DNA of 64,000 nucleotides. Source: Euzebya pacifica (lineage in GTDB: Bacteria; Actinomycetota; Nitriliruptoria; Euzebyales; Euzebyaceae). The stretch covers positions 5,151,910 to 5,215,909 of the forward strand of contig NZ_CP031165.1 of NCBI RefSeq assembly GCF_003344865.1, written 5' to 3'. Below, in pieces: positions 25,437 to 35,911 of the stretch. Position numbers and translations under genes: made by a program. Numbering within the stretch: the stretch's first letter is position 1; every line of letters begins with the position of its first letter. The notes below the pieces were generated by a model. That model was given only the letters and a program-made list of their open reading frames with translations. It was not told the DNA's origin and did not search any database.

Positions 25437-26956
25437 TGGTCCTCACCCTCCAGGGCGGTCTCCGCCTCGGTCGCGGCGGCGTCCACGGCAGCCAGATCTG
25501 CATCCACCTGCTGGATCACCGCCTCCACCGAAGGGTTGACGATGTCGTACAGGGGCTTGGGGTACAGGCCGATGGCCAGCATCAGCACCACGAGCGGGGC
25601 CATCACGGCGATCTCGCGGGTGTTGAGGTCGGTCATGGTCTCGGCGTGGCCGCCGATGGGGCCGTGGAACATGCGCTGGTAGGCCCAGAGCAGGTACAGG
25701 GCGGCGAAGATCACGCCGAACGCGGCAGCGATCGCCGCCCACGGCACCGTCTGGTAGGTCCCCATCAGGATCGGGAACTCGCCCACGAAGCCGTTGAGGC
25801 CGGGCAGGGCGATCGAGGACATCGTGCTCACGAGGAACAGCCCACCGAAGATCGGCGTGGCCTTCATCAGGCCGGAGTACGCCGCGATCTCACGCGAGTG
25901 CGTGCGCTCGTACATGAACCCGATCAGCAGGAACAGCGCACCGGTGGTGATGCCGTGGTTGACCATCTGCACGACCGACCCGCTGGCTGCGGTGGGCTGC
26001 AGGGCGAAGATGCCGATGGCGACGAAGCCGAGGTGGGCGACCGAGGAGTAGGCGACCAGCTTCTTGATGTCGGACTGCACCAGGGCGACCAGCGCCCCGT
26101 ACAGGACACCGATCACGCCGGCGGCCAGGATCGGCCCGACGTAGAGGTCGGTGGCCTCGGGGAACAGCGGCAGGTTGAACCGCAGGAAGCCGTAGCCACC
26201 GATCTTCAGCATGACCGCCGCCAGCACGACCGAGCCGACGGTGGGCGCCTCGGTGTGGGCGTCGGGCAGCCACGTGTGCAGCGGGAACAGCGGCAGCTTG
26301 ATCGCAAACGCCAGGAAGAAGGCCCAGAAGAGCCAGATCTGCTCGCCGCGGGTCAGGTCGACCGCCAGCACGTCGGCGTAGGCGAAGGACCCGCCGGCCT
26401 GGAACGACAGGTACAGGATGCCGACGAGCATCAGCAGGCCGCCGACCAGCGTGTACAGGAAGAACTTGACCGATGCGTAGCGCCGGTTGGCGCCACCCCA
26501 CACCCCGATCAGGGCGTACATGGGGATCAGCATGATCTCGAAGAACAGGTAGAAGAGCACCAGGTCCAGCGCCATGAAGACGCCGATCAGGGCGGACTCG
26601 AGGACCAGGAGGGCGATGAAGAAGCCCTTGGTCCGGTCGGTGTGCTCCCAGGATGCCAGCACGACCAGCGGGAAGATGAAGGTCGTCAGCAGGACCAGGA
26701 GCACGCTGATGCCGTCGAGGCCGAGGACGTAGGTGATGCCCCACTCGGGGATCCACGCCTTGGACTCGATCATCTGGACCTCGGCCGTGCCGACGGCGAA
26801 GTCGGCCATGACCACGATCGACACCAGGAAGGTGGCGACGGTGCCGACCGCAGCGCCGATCCGGAACAGGCCGGTGTTCTCGCGTGGCACGAAGGCCAGC
26901 AGCAGCGCCGCGACCGCGGGGATCGCGACCAGCAGGGTGAGGATGTTGCCGGACAT
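25433..26956 (-). CDS. nuoM: NADH-quinone oxidoreductase subunit M (second complex I)
   Basis: A 507-residue proton-channel subunit with FFEIMLIPMYALIGVWGG, FAIKLPLFPLHTWLPDAHTEAP and LKIGGYGFLRFN. A tail of about 30 acidic residues extends past the last helix. The start is ATG at 26956, one base overlapping the nuoL stop (TGATG). The frame stays open for about 800 bp upstream, but that stretch is read-through across nuoL and not coding. Confidence 0.95.
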   Translation of the reverse strand: MSGNILTLLVAIPAVAALLLAFVPRENTGLFRIGAAVGTVATFLVSIVVMADFAVGTAEVQMIESKAWIPEWGITYVLGLDGISVLLVLLTTFIFPLVVLASWEHTDRTKGFFIALLVLESALIGVFMALDLVLFYLFFEIMLIPMYALIGVWGGANRRYASVKFFLYTLVGGLLMLVGILYLSFQAGGSFAYADVLAVDLTRGEQIWLFWAFFLAFAIKLPLFPLHTWLPDAHTEAPTVGSVVLAAVMLKIGGYGFLRFNLPLFPEATDLYVGPILAAGVIGVLYGALVALVQSDIKKLVAYSSVAHLGFVAIGIFALQPTAASGSVVQMVNHGITTGALFLLIGFMYERTHSREIAAYSGLMKATPIFGGLFLVSTMSSIALPGLNGFVGEFPILMGTYQTVPWAAIAAAFGVIFAALYLLWAYQRMFHGPIGGHAETMTDLNTREIAVMAPLVVLMLAIGLYPKPLYDIVNPSVEAVIQQVDADLAAVDAAATEAETALEGEDQ

Positions 26957-28971
26957 CAGACGGAGCCTCCGATGAAGGCGAACGCGACGAGCGCGCCGAG
27001 GAAGATGGTGCCGGCGACGATGCCCAGCGCGTAGGAGCGGACGTAGCCGGTCTGGGTGCGACGGGCCTGGCCGGCGAAGGACCGGGTCACGCCGGCAGCG
27101 CCGTTGACGATGCCGTCGACGCCGCCCTTGTCCACCCGGGACAGGCCACGGGCCAGCGCGCCACCGACCTTGACGGTGAAGAACTCGTAGAACTCGTCGA
27201 CGTAGAACTTGTTGCGGGCGATCGACACGAGGCCGCCGCCCACGCCGATGGTCTGGACCTTCTTGGCGTCGGTGCCGCGGAACATCCAGATGGAGATCGC
27301 GACGCCGATCGCGGCGACGGCCAGCGCGGCCGGCAGGTGCCAGGACACGGGGATGATCTCGCTGGTGTGGTGGAACGCCTCGACGGTGTTGCCGAGCCAG
27401 CCGTGCAGCCAGCCGTCCTCGGGCGAGGTGTTCAGCAGTCCACCGAAGGCCGCCGCGACGGCCAGCAGGAGCAGGGGCAGCGTCATGGACGGCGGCGACT
27501 CGTGCGGATGGAAGACCGCCTTGCCCGCGTCGTCGGTGACCCCCTCCCAGCGCTTGGGTCCGGTGAAGATCAGCAGGAACCAGCGGACCATGTAGAAGGC
27601 GGTCATGCCGGCGACCAGCAGGCCGAGCACCCAGAGCGCCTCGGTGCCAGCGGTCTCGGCCGCGGCGGCGAGGATCTCCTCCTTGGAGTAGAAGCCCGAG
27701 GAGAAGGGGAACCCGGCGATCGCGAGGACCGCGATCAGCGAGGTCGTGCCGGTGATCGGCATCTTGCGCCACAGTCCGCCCATCTGGCGGATGTCGGTGC
27801 GGTCGGCCATCGCGTGCATGACCGAACCGGCGGCGAGGAACAGCAGCGCCTTGAAGAAGCCGTGGGTCAGCAGGTGGAAGACGCCGGCGGTGTAGTCGCC
27901 GACCCCCACACCGATGAACATGTACCCCAGCTGGCTGACGGTGGAGTAGGCGAGGATCTTCTTCAGGTCGACCTGGGCGCAGGCGATGGCGGCCGCGACG
28001 AACGCGGTGGCGCCACCCACCCAGGCGACGATCAGGCCGATGTCGGGGATCGCGGCGTACAGCGGCGAGGTGCGGGCGATCAGGTAGACACCCGCGGTCA
28101 CCATCGTGGCCGCGTGGATCAGGGCCGACACGGGGGTCGGACCGGCCATGGCGTCGGGCAGCCAGACGTACAGCGGGATCTGCGCGGACTTGCCGGTCGC
28201 GCCGACGAACAGCAGCAGCCCGATGGCGACCAGCGTCCCGGTCGCGGCGGTGCCGATCGCGGGGAGGACCTCGGCGAACTCCAGGGACCCGAAGGTCGCG
28301 AAGACGATGAACATCGCGACCATGAAGCCGACGTCACCGATGCGGTTGGTGACGAACGCCTTCTTGGCGGCGGCGGCGTACTCCTTCTTCTCGAACCAGA
28401 AGCCGATGAGGAGGTAGGAGGACAGCCCGACGAGCTCCCAGCCGACGAACAGGACGAGGAAGCTCGAGCCGAGGACCAGCACCAGCATCGAGGCGGCGAA
28501 CAGGTTCAGGTAGGCGAAGAACCGTTCGTACCGCGAGTCGTGTGACATGTAGCCCAGCGAGTACACGTGGATCAGCAGGCCGACCCAGGTGACCAGCATC
28601 AGCATCACGGCCGACAGCGGGTCGACCAGCATCGACCAGTTCACCGTGAACCCGGCGATGTCCAGCCACGCCGCCACGTCCACGACGAACGTGCGGTCGC
28701 CTGACGGGTGACTCAGCAGCTCGAGCAGGACCAGGGTCGCCATGGTGGCGGAGAAGCCGATGGCAGTGATGGCCACGCCGGAGGTCAGGCGACCCAGGCG
28801 ACGGCCGAACAGCAGCAGGAGCCCGGCGCTGATCGCCGGCACGACCGGGATCAGCCAGGCCAGGTCGATGACCGACCCGGCGGCTGCGGTGGAGATGTGC
28901 TCGAAGGGGTGCCCGCCGCCCTCGGTCGCGAGGACGGGGACGAGCAGCGGGGACAGCAGGGAGCCGGTCAC
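26956..28971 (-). CDS. nuoL: NADH-quinone oxidoreductase subunit L (second complex I)
   Basis: A 671-residue NuoL of normal size. It has [40 protein letters not shown] and the C-terminal lateral helix region. It lacks the His/acid-rich insert of the first NuoL. Start is GTG at 28971, in a GTGA overlap with the nuoK stop. The longer open frame upstream reads through nuoK out of frame and is rejected. Confidence 0.95.
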   Translation of the reverse strand: MTGSLLSPLLVPVLATEGGGHPFEHISTAAAGSVIDLAWLIPVVPAISAGLLLLFGRRLGRLTSGVAITAIGFSATMATLVLLELLSHPSGDRTFVVDVAAWLDIAGFTVNWSMLVDPLSAVMLMLVTWVGLLIHVYSLGYMSHDSRYERFFAYLNLFAASMLVLVLGSSFLVLFVGWELVGLSSYLLIGFWFEKKEYAAAAKKAFVTNRIGDVGFMVAMFIVFATFGSLEFAEVLPAIGTAATGTLVAIGLLLFVGATGKSAQIPLYVWLPDAMAGPTPVSALIHAATMVTAGVYLIARTSPLYAAIPDIGLIVAWVGGATAFVAAAIACAQVDLKKILAYSTVSQLGYMFIGVGVGDYTAGVFHLLTHGFFKALLFLAAGSVMHAMADRTDIRQMGGLWRKMPITGTTSLIAVLAIAGFPFSSGFYSKEEILAAAAETAGTEALWVLGLLVAGMTAFYMVRWFLLIFTGPKRWEGVTDDAGKAVFHPHESPPSMTLPLLLLAVAAAFGGLLNTSPEDGWLHGWLGNTVEAFHHTSEIIPVSWHLPAALAVAAIGVAISIWMFRGTDAKKVQTIGVGGGLVSIARNKFYVDEFYEFFTVKVGGALARGLSRVDKGGVDGIVNGAAGVTRSFAGQARRTQTGYVRSYALGIVAGTIFLGALVAFAFIGGSV

Positions 28972-29285
28972 GAGCGGAGCCGATCTGCGTCGTCGGCGTC
29001 GATGGACGCCCGGAGTCGGAACAGGTTCACGATCAGCGCGAGGCCGACGGTGACCTCGGCCGCAGCGACGACCATCACGAAGAAGGACAGGACCTGCCCG
29101 TCGAGGTTGCCGTTGATGCGGCTGAAGGCGACCAGGGTCAGGTTGACCGAGTTCAGCATCAGCTCGATGCACATGAACATGACGATCAGGTTCCGGCGCA
29201 CGAGGACGCCGACGATCCCGATCGAGAACAAGGCAGCGGCCAGCAGCAGGTAGTAGCCGGCCGGGATGCCTGCAGCGGGGCTCAT
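28968..29285 (-). CDS. nuoK: NADH-quinone oxidoreductase subunit K (second complex I)
   Basis: A 105-residue, three-helix subunit. Channel glutamates are visible in [16 protein letters not shown] and [14 protein letters not shown]. The ATG at 29285 overlaps the nuoJ stop by 4 bp (ATGA). Confidence 0.96.
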   Translation of the reverse strand: MSPAAGIPAGYYLLLAAALFSIGIVGVLVRRNLIVMFMCIELMLNSVNLTLVAFSRINGNLDGQVLSFFVMVVAAAEVTVGLALIVNLFRLRASIDADDADRLRS

Positions 29286-30061
29286 TGGCCTTCCTCCCCG
29301 TGGGTGTGGTCGTCGAGCTCGGCGGCCGGGGTTGTGGTCTCGCCAGCGGGGATGGACACGGGCTCGTGGGGGACGCCCGGTTCGGCCGCGGTGCCGGAGT
29401 CGACGAGGTCGGTCATGTTGTCGGTGCGTCGGCCGAGGACCATCGCGCCGATGGCGGCGATGACCAGCAGGACGCTCGTGACCTCGAAGGGCCAGACGTA
29501 GCGGCCGAAGATGAGCCGGCCGATCTGGGCGACGTTGCCGCCCTCGGCGGCGTTCTGGCCCTCGAGGCCCACACAGGGCCGGGCGGCCGCACCCTGGTCG
29601 GCGATCGACTCCTCGACCGCGCCGGAGATGTTGCAGGCGCTGTCGGTGCCCATGTACGGGCCCGCCACCGTGGCGGTCAGGCCCATGAACAGGCCGATGC
29701 CGAGCACGATCGCCGCGACCTTCTGGCCACGGATCCTGCCCGGTCCGGACTCGACGCTCTTGTCGACGCCGAGCAGCATCAGCACGAACAGGAACAGGAT
29801 CATGATCGCGCCGGCGTAGACGATGACCTGGATGGTGGCCAGGAACTGCGCCTGCAGCACCGCGTAGAACACCGCGAAGGTGAAGAAGTTGATGACGAGC
29901 ATCAGGGCGGCGTGGACCGGGTTCTTCAGCACCACGACGCTGATCGCGGCAGCCAGCGAGAGGGGGGCGATCAGCCAGAACACCCAGAACTCGGCAGCAC
30001 CCGAGGTGGACTGGGTGGCCGTCTGCGCAAGCGTGACGACGGCCGGGGCCAACGCACTCAT
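29282..30061 (-). CDS. nuoJ: NADH-quinone oxidoreductase subunit J (second complex I)
   Basis: A 259-residue membrane subunit with [21 protein letters not shown] and [20 protein letters not shown]. An external loop of about 55 residues lies before the last helix, including two cysteines (TDSACNISG and ARPCVG). The polar C-terminal tail is about 50 residues long and ends in His/acid residues. ATG at 30061 in a 4-bp overlap with nuoI. Confidence 0.94.
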   Translation of the reverse strand: MSALAPAVVTLAQTATQSTSGAAEFWVFWLIAPLSLAAAISVVVLKNPVHAALMLVINFFTFAVFYAVLQAQFLATIQVIVYAGAIMILFLFVLMLLGVDKSVESGPGRIRGQKVAAIVLGIGLFMGLTATVAGPYMGTDSACNISGAVEESIADQGAAARPCVGLEGQNAAEGGNVAQIGRLIFGRYVWPFEVTSVLLVIAAIGAMVLGRRTDNMTDLVDSGTAAEPGVPHEPVSIPAGETTTPAAELDDHTHGEEGQ

Positions 30062-30726
30062 GCCACGACCTCGCCGTCGTCGTCGATGCCGTCCTCGTTG
30101 CCGGGCCGGGTCTGGGTGCCGGGAATCGGCTCGGTGGCGACCGCGCCCATGGTCTCGCCGTCGGCAGCCTTGGTCATGCGCTTGTCGTAGACGTAGGCGC
30201 TGCCCTTGCTGACCAGCGGCTGCTGGCCGGCGAAGTTGTTCTCGTAGTACTCCAGGCCACGGGCAGCGACCTCCGCGTCGGTGTGCGGGGTCTCCTGCGC
30301 GCCGTCGGGGAGGGGGGCCAGCAGCTGGTCCTTGGTGAAGATCAGGTCGTCGCGGTTGTCCCCGGCGATCTCGTACTCGTTGGACATCGTCAGCGCCCGG
30401 GTGGGGCAGGCCTCGATGCACAGGCCGCAGAAGATGCAGCGCAGGTAGTTGATCTGGTAATCCACGCCGTACCGCTCACCGGGCGAGAAGCGGGCGTCGG
30501 GGCTGTTGTCGGCGCCCATCACGAAGATGGCGTCGGCGGGGCAGGCCCATGCGCACAGCTCGCAGCCGACGCACTTCTCCAGCCCGTCGGGGTGCCGGTT
30601 CAGGACGTGACGCCCGTGGAAACGCGGCTGGGTGGGCCGCTTGACCTCGGGGTACTGGGTGGTGACTGGCGGCCTGAACATCGTCTTGAAGGTCAGACCG
30701 AAGCCCTTGAGCATCGCGTTGAACAT
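30058..30726 (-). CDS. nuoI: NADH-quinone oxidoreductase subunit I (second complex I)
   Basis: A 222-residue two-cluster ferredoxin subunit. Ligands are Cys 52, 55, 58, 62 ([12 protein letters not shown]) and Cys 97, 100, 103, 107 ([12 protein letters not shown]), and the N-terminus is a FGLTFKTMF amphipathic helix. The tail after residue 180 is acidic and short compared with that of the first NuoI. The ATG at 30726 lies 4 bp after the nuoH stop; upstream in-frame codons belong to the nuoH tail region. Confidence 0.95.
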   Translation of the reverse strand: MFNAMLKGFGLTFKTMFRPPVTTQYPEVKRPTQPRFHGRHVLNRHPDGLEKCVGCELCAWACPADAIFVMGADNSPDARFSPGERYGVDYQINYLRCIFCGLCIEACPTRALTMSNEYEIAGDNRDDLIFTKDQLLAPLPDGAQETPHTDAEVAARGLEYYENNFAGQQPLVSKGSAYVYDKRMTKAADGETMGAVATEPIPGTQTRPGNEDGIDDDGEVVA

Positions 30727-30730
30727 CGCG

Positions 30731-32137
30731 TCAGGCTCCCACGGGTTCGGGGGCGGAGGACTCGTCGTCGCTGCTGGCCGGATCGGCCGGGGTGGTCGCG
30801 ACGGGGTCGGGGTCGGGTGTGGCCGTGGCACCACCGCTGGGGCCGGCGGGTGGGGTCGGGCGACGGGTGCCGCCGCCCCCGCCACCGGAGCCTTCGTCGG
30901 ACACCGTGGCCTCGTCCTCGCGTGCACCGGCGAAGACCGGGGCGACGAAGGCGAGGAAGGCCAGGGCACCGAAGATCAGCGCCCCGAAGGGGGCGATCTG
31001 GCCGATGGCGTCGTCGGTGGTGGACACGTAGCTGCGGACGACGACGGCGAAGCCGGTCAGGAAGACCCAGACGATGCCGAGCGGCAGCATGACGCGCCAG
31101 CCCAGGTCCATCAGGCGGTCGTAGCGCATGCGGGGCAGGGTCGCCCGGAGCCACACGAAGACGAAGATGAAGATCATGACCTTGCCGGCGAAGTAGCCGA
31201 TCGGCAGCAGCAGCTGCAGGGCGATCTGCCACCACGCGTCACCGGAGGGGACGGGGCCGGAGGGTCCGCCGAGGAACATGGTGACCACGAGCGCGCTCAT
31301 GGTGATGACGTTCATGAACTCGGCCAGGAAGAACATCGCGAACTTGGCGGCCGAGTACTCGGTGTGGAACCCGGCGACGAGCTCTCCTTCGGCCTCGGGG
31401 AGGTCGAAGGGCGGGCGCTGGGTCTCAGCGATCGCGCTGATGAAGAACAGCAGGAACGCCGGGAACATCGGCACGATGTTGAAGGCTGGGATCAGGTCGA
31501 GGCCGGGGATCACGACGCCGAAGACGCTGCCCCCCGGGATCAGGGAGCCGGCTTGTCCGGCAACGATGTCGGATGAGCGGAGCGAGCCGGTGTAGATGAA
31601 CACCGCCGCAGCGCCGAGGCCCATCGCCAGCTCGTAGGAGACCATCTGGGCCGAGGAGCGGACGCCACCGAGGAGGGGGTACTTCGAACCGGACGACCAA
31701 CCGGCGAGCACGATGCCGTACACGCCGATGGACCCCATGGCGAGGGTCCACAGGATGCCGATCGTCGGGTCCCACACCTGCAGGCTGACGACCCGGTCAC
31801 CGATCTCGATCCCCCGGCCGCCGAACGGGATGACCGCGAACGTCATCATCGCGACGATGGCGCTGACCAGCGGGGCGGTGAAGTAGACGATCTTGTCGGC
31901 GTTCCTCGGTGTGATGTCCTCCTTGAAGAAGAACTTCGCGCCGTCGGCAACGGTCTGCAGCATGCCGAACGGCCCCAAGCGGTTGGGGCCGATGCGGGAC
32001 TGCATCTTGGAGACCAGACGTCGTTCGCCCCAGATGAGCATGGCGGTGGACAGCAGCCACAGCACGAATGCCGCGATGACCACCCCCAGGACGAGAAGGA
32101 AGTCGACCCAGTCGTTGATCTGTGGGACGGGCAACAT
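30731..32137 (-). CDS. nuoH: NADH-quinone oxidoreductase subunit H (second complex I), Pro/acid-rich tail
   Basis: A 468-residue quinone-channel subunit. Core motifs: [31 protein letters not shown] and [23 protein letters not shown]. After the last helix about 65 residues follow, with a run of six glycines and many Pro, Thr, Asp and Ser. The start is ATG at 32137, overlapping the nuoG stop by one base; the much longer open frame upstream is nuoG read in another frame. Confidence 0.95.
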   Translation of the reverse strand: MLPVPQINDWVDFLLVLGVVIAAFVLWLLSTAMLIWGERRLVSKMQSRIGPNRLGPFGMLQTVADGAKFFFKEDITPRNADKIVYFTAPLVSAIVAMMTFAVIPFGGRGIEIGDRVVSLQVWDPTIGILWTLAMGSIGVYGIVLAGWSSGSKYPLLGGVRSSAQMVSYELAMGLGAAAVFIYTGSLRSSDIVAGQAGSLIPGGSVFGVVIPGLDLIPAFNIVPMFPAFLLFFISAIAETQRPPFDLPEAEGELVAGFHTEYSAAKFAMFFLAEFMNVITMSALVVTMFLGGPSGPVPSGDAWWQIALQLLLPIGYFAGKVMIFIFVFVWLRATLPRMRYDRLMDLGWRVMLPLGIVWVFLTGFAVVVRSYVSTTDDAIGQIAPFGALIFGALAFLAFVAPVFAGAREDEATVSDEGSGGGGGGTRRPTPPAGPSGGATATPDPDPVATTPADPASSDDESSAPEPVGA

Positions 32138-34575
32138 CAGCTCTCGCCTCCGTTGGAGTTGGCGGATCCCGCGGCCACGGGTTCGGCAGGCTGTGCGTCG
32201 GCGATCGTGATGCCGTTGCGGCCGATGTCCCCGGCGTGGATGCGCGGAAGGACGACGGTCCCGGGGGCCACGGCAGGCGTCACGCGGAGGACCAGGTCGA
32301 CGCTGCCGCGGTCGCCGGTGACGGCCACGGTGTGCCCGTCGATGGCGGTGCCGGCATCGGCCGGGTTGACCCAGATCGACGGGGCAGGCCGGCTGTCGAC
32401 GAGCTCCTTGGCGCCGGTCAGCATCGTGCCGCCCTGCAGCAGGATCGGCAGGTAGACCGCGGTGAGGCCGTCGGTGTCGGCCGGCTGGTCGATCTCGGTG
32501 GCGGTGGCCGTGGAGGCGCCGCGTTCGGGGGTCGGGGCCATCAGGGGTGCGGCCTCGCGACGGACGTCGTTGGCGGTCTCCCAGCCGAGGTCGGTACCCA
32601 TGCTGCGGGCGACCTGTCGGACGACGTCCCAGTCCTGCAGGGACTGGCCGACGGCGCCCACTGCCTGGGGCCAGGCCTGGCGGCGGCCCTCCCAGCTGGT
32701 GAAGCTGCCGACCCGCTCCGGCGGTGCCGTGACGGGGAAGACGACATCGGCGCGGCGCACGGACTCCGTCGGCAGCGTGTCGCTGGCGATGACGGTCGGG
32801 GCGACCTCGAGGGCCCGACGAGCCAGGTCCGGATCGTCGAAGTCGGCGACGGGGTCGACACCGATCAGCCACAGGGTGGTGATCGTGCCGTCCACGACGG
32901 CCTGCAGGATGCCGGTGGCGTCGAGGCCCGGTTCGGTGGGGACACGACCCCAGGCCTCGGCGACGGGGCCGGGCGCGTCCAGCGGGCGACCGCCGGGCAG
33001 GGTGCCCGGCAGCAGGCCCGCTTCGATCGCACCGCGGGCACCGGGACGGCGGGGGACCCAGGCGAATCCGGCGCCGCGGGCCTCGGCCAGCGCCTTGGCC
33101 GCGGGCAGCGCACCCGGGCTCGCGGCGAGCCGCTCACCGGCCAGCACCACGGCAGGTGCCCTGGACAGGTCGGTGCCGTCACCGAGGACGTCGATGATCG
33201 GGGCGAGCTCCTCCGCACCGTCGGCGAGCGCCTGCAGGGCCGCAGCCTCGCCGCCGGCCTCCGTGGGGATCCACTGCCAGGCGATCTCCTCGAGACGACC
33301 GAGGACCGGGCCGACGACGACGATCTTCTGGTTGTGCTGGCGCCACGCCTTGCGCATGCGCAGGAACAGCAGCGGCAGCTCTTCGTGGGGTTCGAGGCCT
33401 GCCACGACGACCACCGGGGCCTGCTCGACGACGTCGTAGGTGACGTCGTGGTCACCGGCGATGGTCGGGAGCACGGCGAGGTCGTCGGCCTGCGGGCTGG
33501 TCCTGAAGTCGACGTGATCGGTCCCGACGACGTCGCGGGCGAACCGGCTGACGGCGTAGGCGTCCTCGTCGGTCAGGCGACCGCCCGTCAGGATGGCGAC
33601 GGAGCCGGGGCCGTTGGCGTCGATGGCGGCGGTCAGCTTCTCCGCGGCGGTGTCGACGGCGGAGACCCACGTGGCGCGCTCCAGCGCACCGGTGCCGCCG
33701 CGGACCAGGGGCGCGTCCAGCCGGTCGGGGTGGGAGACGAACGCGTAGCCGTAGCGGTTCTTGTCGTCCAGCCACGCCTCGTTGACGGCGAGGTTGGTCC
33801 GGGCGAGCGTGCGCTGGATGACCCCACGGCGCACGTCGTGGCGGACGTTGGCGCCCGACGCGTCGTGGAAGGCGATGCCGGGGATGCGGCGGATGTCGAA
33901 CGGCCGGGCGCCGAAGCGGTAGCTGTTGGACGTCAGGGCGCCGACCGGGCAGATCTGGACGACGTTGCCGGCGAAGTAGGACTCGTAGGGCTGGTCGCCG
34001 TAGATCGAGACCTGCTCCAGCGCACCGCGCTCGAACAGCTCGATGAACGGGTCACCGGAGATCTGCTTGGAGAAGCGGGTGCAGCGAGCGCACAGCACGC
34101 AGCGTTCGCGGTCAAGCGCGATCTGGGCGTTGATCGGCAGGGCCTTGGAGAAGACGCGCTTCTTCTCGTACATGCGCGATTCGCCCGGCCCGTGCTTGAG
34201 GGCCTGGTCCTGCAGGGGGCACTCGCCACCCTTGTCGCACTGCGGGCAGTCCAGGGGGTGGTTGACCAGCAGGAACTCCAGCTGGGACTCCTGGTACTGC
34301 CGGGCCACCTCGGAGGTCTCCTGGGTGCGGATGACCATGTCGGGGCGGACGGCCTCGGAGCACGAGGCCACCGGCTTGCGGGCCCCCTCGACGTCGACGA
34401 GGCACTGACGGCACGCGGCGACGGGGTCCAGCAAGGGGTGGTCGCAGAACCGCGGGATGGTGATGCCGATCTGCTCGGCAGCACGGATCACCAGGGTCCC
34501 GGGCTCGACCTCGAGGGCCTGGCCGTCGATCGTGATCGGGATCAGCTTGCTCTTGGCCTCGGTGGCATCAGACAT
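32137..34575 (-). CDS. nuoG: NADH-quinone oxidoreductase subunit G (second complex I), lacks cluster N7 ligands
   Basis: An 812-residue subunit. The [2Fe-2S] N1b ligands are Cys 44, 55, 58, 72. N5 uses His106 with Cys 110, 113, 119, and N4 uses Cys 159, 162, 165, 209. After that comes the molybdopterin-oxidoreductase-like region, which in many bacterial NuoG proteins begins with a fourth cluster (N7). Here the matching stretch (AFHDASGANVRHD, about residues 235-247) has Ala, Asp and Ala in place of cysteines, and the later cysteine position reads LDDKNRYG. Three main-chain clusters are intact, so electron transfer should work. Confidence 0.95.
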   Translation of the reverse strand: MSDATEAKSKLIPITIDGQALEVEPGTLVIRAAEQIGITIPRFCDHPLLDPVAACRQCLVDVEGARKPVASCSEAVRPDMVIRTQETSEVARQYQESQLEFLLVNHPLDCPQCDKGGECPLQDQALKHGPGESRMYEKKRVFSKALPINAQIALDRERCVLCARCTRFSKQISGDPFIELFERGALEQVSIYGDQPYESYFAGNVVQICPVGALTSNSYRFGARPFDIRRIPGIAFHDASGANVRHDVRRGVIQRTLARTNLAVNEAWLDDKNRYGYAFVSHPDRLDAPLVRGGTGALERATWVSAVDTAAEKLTAAIDANGPGSVAILTGGRLTDEDAYAVSRFARDVVGTDHVDFRTSPQADDLAVLPTIAGDHDVTYDVVEQAPVVVVAGLEPHEELPLLFLRMRKAWRQHNQKIVVVGPVLGRLEEIAWQWIPTEAGGEAAALQALADGAEELAPIIDVLGDGTDLSRAPAVVLAGERLAASPGALPAAKALAEARGAGFAWVPRRPGARGAIEAGLLPGTLPGGRPLDAPGPVAEAWGRVPTEPGLDATGILQAVVDGTITTLWLIGVDPVADFDDPDLARRALEVAPTVIASDTLPTESVRRADVVFPVTAPPERVGSFTSWEGRRQAWPQAVGAVGQSLQDWDVVRQVARSMGTDLGWETANDVRREAAPLMAPTPERGASTATATEIDQPADTDGLTAVYLPILLQGGTMLTGAKELVDSRPAPSIWVNPADAGTAIDGHTVAVTGDRGSVDLVLRVTPAVAPGTVVLPRIHAGDIGRNGITIADAQPAEPVAAGSANSNGGES

Positions 34576-35911
34576 GCCCGACTCCCACCTTCATCTCGGG
34601 ACGATCGGTCTGGGCGTTGTCGGTGATGACGCCCGCGTGCGGCTCGATGTGCTCGGGCAGGCGACCGTTGGCGATCACGTACTCGTACTCGTCACGGAAG
34701 TACTTGATGCCGGACTTGACCGAGCTGGTCGCGCCGTCGGCCAGCGCGCAGAACGAGCGGCCGAAGATGTTGTCGGCCAGCTCGTCGAGTGTGGCGATGT
34801 CCTCGGGTCGACCGCGGCCGCCGAGGATGCGCTCCAGGATCTGGCCGACCCAGAAGTTGCCCTCGCGGCACGGGGTGCACTTGCCGCAGGACTCGTGCTC
34901 GTAGAAGCGGATCCAGTTGAGGGTCGCTTCGATCACCGAGGTCTTGTCGGAGTACATCATCATCGCGCCGGTGCCCATCAGGCTGCCGGCGGCGGCGATG
35001 GAGTCGAAGTCCATCGGGATGTCGTAGTGCTCGGCGGTCAGCAACGGGGTCGAGGACCCGCCGGGCGCCCAGAACTTGAGCTCCCGTCCGTCGAGCATGC
35101 CGCCGCAGGCCTCCTCGATGATCTGCCGGGCGGGCGTGCCCATCGGATACTCGTAGTTGCCGGGCCGGTTGACCTCACCGGAGACGCAGAACAGCTTGGT
35201 GCCGGGCGACCGTTCGGGCCCCCACTGCTTCCACCAGTTGGCGCCGTGCTCGATGATGTGGCCGGCAGCGGCGATGGACTCGACGTTGTTGATGACCGTC
35301 GGGCAGGCGTACAGGCCCGCGACGGCGGGGAACGGCGGACGCAGGCGCGGCTGGCCACGACGGCCCTCCAGCGCCTCGAGCAGCGCGGTCTCCTCGCCAC
35401 AGATGTAGGCGCCGGAGCCGTAGTGCAGCGTGATGTGGTGGGAGAAACCCGACCCCATGATGTCGTCGCCGAGGTACCCGGCGGCGTAGGCCTCGGCCAG
35501 GGCCTCCTCGATGCGGATGCCCGACCAGAGGTACTCACCGCGCAGGAAGATGAAGCTGCGGGGGGAGTTCAGCGCGTACGCCGAGCAGATGATCCCCTCG
35601 ATCAGCTGGAACGGGTCGCGCTCCATGAGCTCGCGGTCCTTGAAGGTCCCGGGCTCGCCCTCGTCGGCGTTGATGACGAGGTAGATCGGCTTGCCGGTGT
35701 CCTGGGGCACGAACGACCACTTGAGGCCCGTCGGGAACCCTGCGCCGCCGCGGCCGCGCAGGCCCGAGTCCTTGACGACGTCGCGCAGCGCGGCGGGGTC
35801 CTGGTTGAGGGCGCGCTTGAGGGCCTTCCAGCCGTCGGTGCGCGTGTAGCCCTCGAGGGTGTGGGCGTCGGGGACGTCGTAGCGCTTGGACAGCACCTTG
35901 ACCTGCGGCAT
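34568..35911 (-). CDS. nuoF: NADH-quinone oxidoreductase subunit F (second complex I, NADH/FMN site)
   Basis: A 447-residue subunit that oxidises NADH with FMN and passes electrons to cluster N3. It has GLRGRGGAGFPTGLKW (FMN-binding glycine-rich loop), GEETALLEALEGRRGQPRLR (NADH/FMN) and ESCGKCTPCREG plus a downstream cysteine for N3. Its presence, with E and G, shows that this second operon encodes a true NADH-dependent enzyme. The start ATG at 35911 overlaps the nuoE stop by one base. Confidence 0.97.
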   Translation of the reverse strand: MPQVKVLSKRYDVPDAHTLEGYTRTDGWKALKRALNQDPAALRDVVKDSGLRGRGGAGFPTGLKWSFVPQDTGKPIYLVINADEGEPGTFKDRELMERDPFQLIEGIICSAYALNSPRSFIFLRGEYLWSGIRIEEALAEAYAAGYLGDDIMGSGFSHHITLHYGSGAYICGEETALLEALEGRRGQPRLRPPFPAVAGLYACPTVINNVESIAAAGHIIEHGANWWKQWGPERSPGTKLFCVSGEVNRPGNYEYPMGTPARQIIEEACGGMLDGRELKFWAPGGSSTPLLTAEHYDIPMDFDSIAAAGSLMGTGAMMMYSDKTSVIEATLNWIRFYEHESCGKCTPCREGNFWVGQILERILGGRGRPEDIATLDELADNIFGRSFCALADGATSSVKSGIKYFRDEYEYVIANGRLPEHIEPHAGVITDNAQTDRPEMKVGVGHV

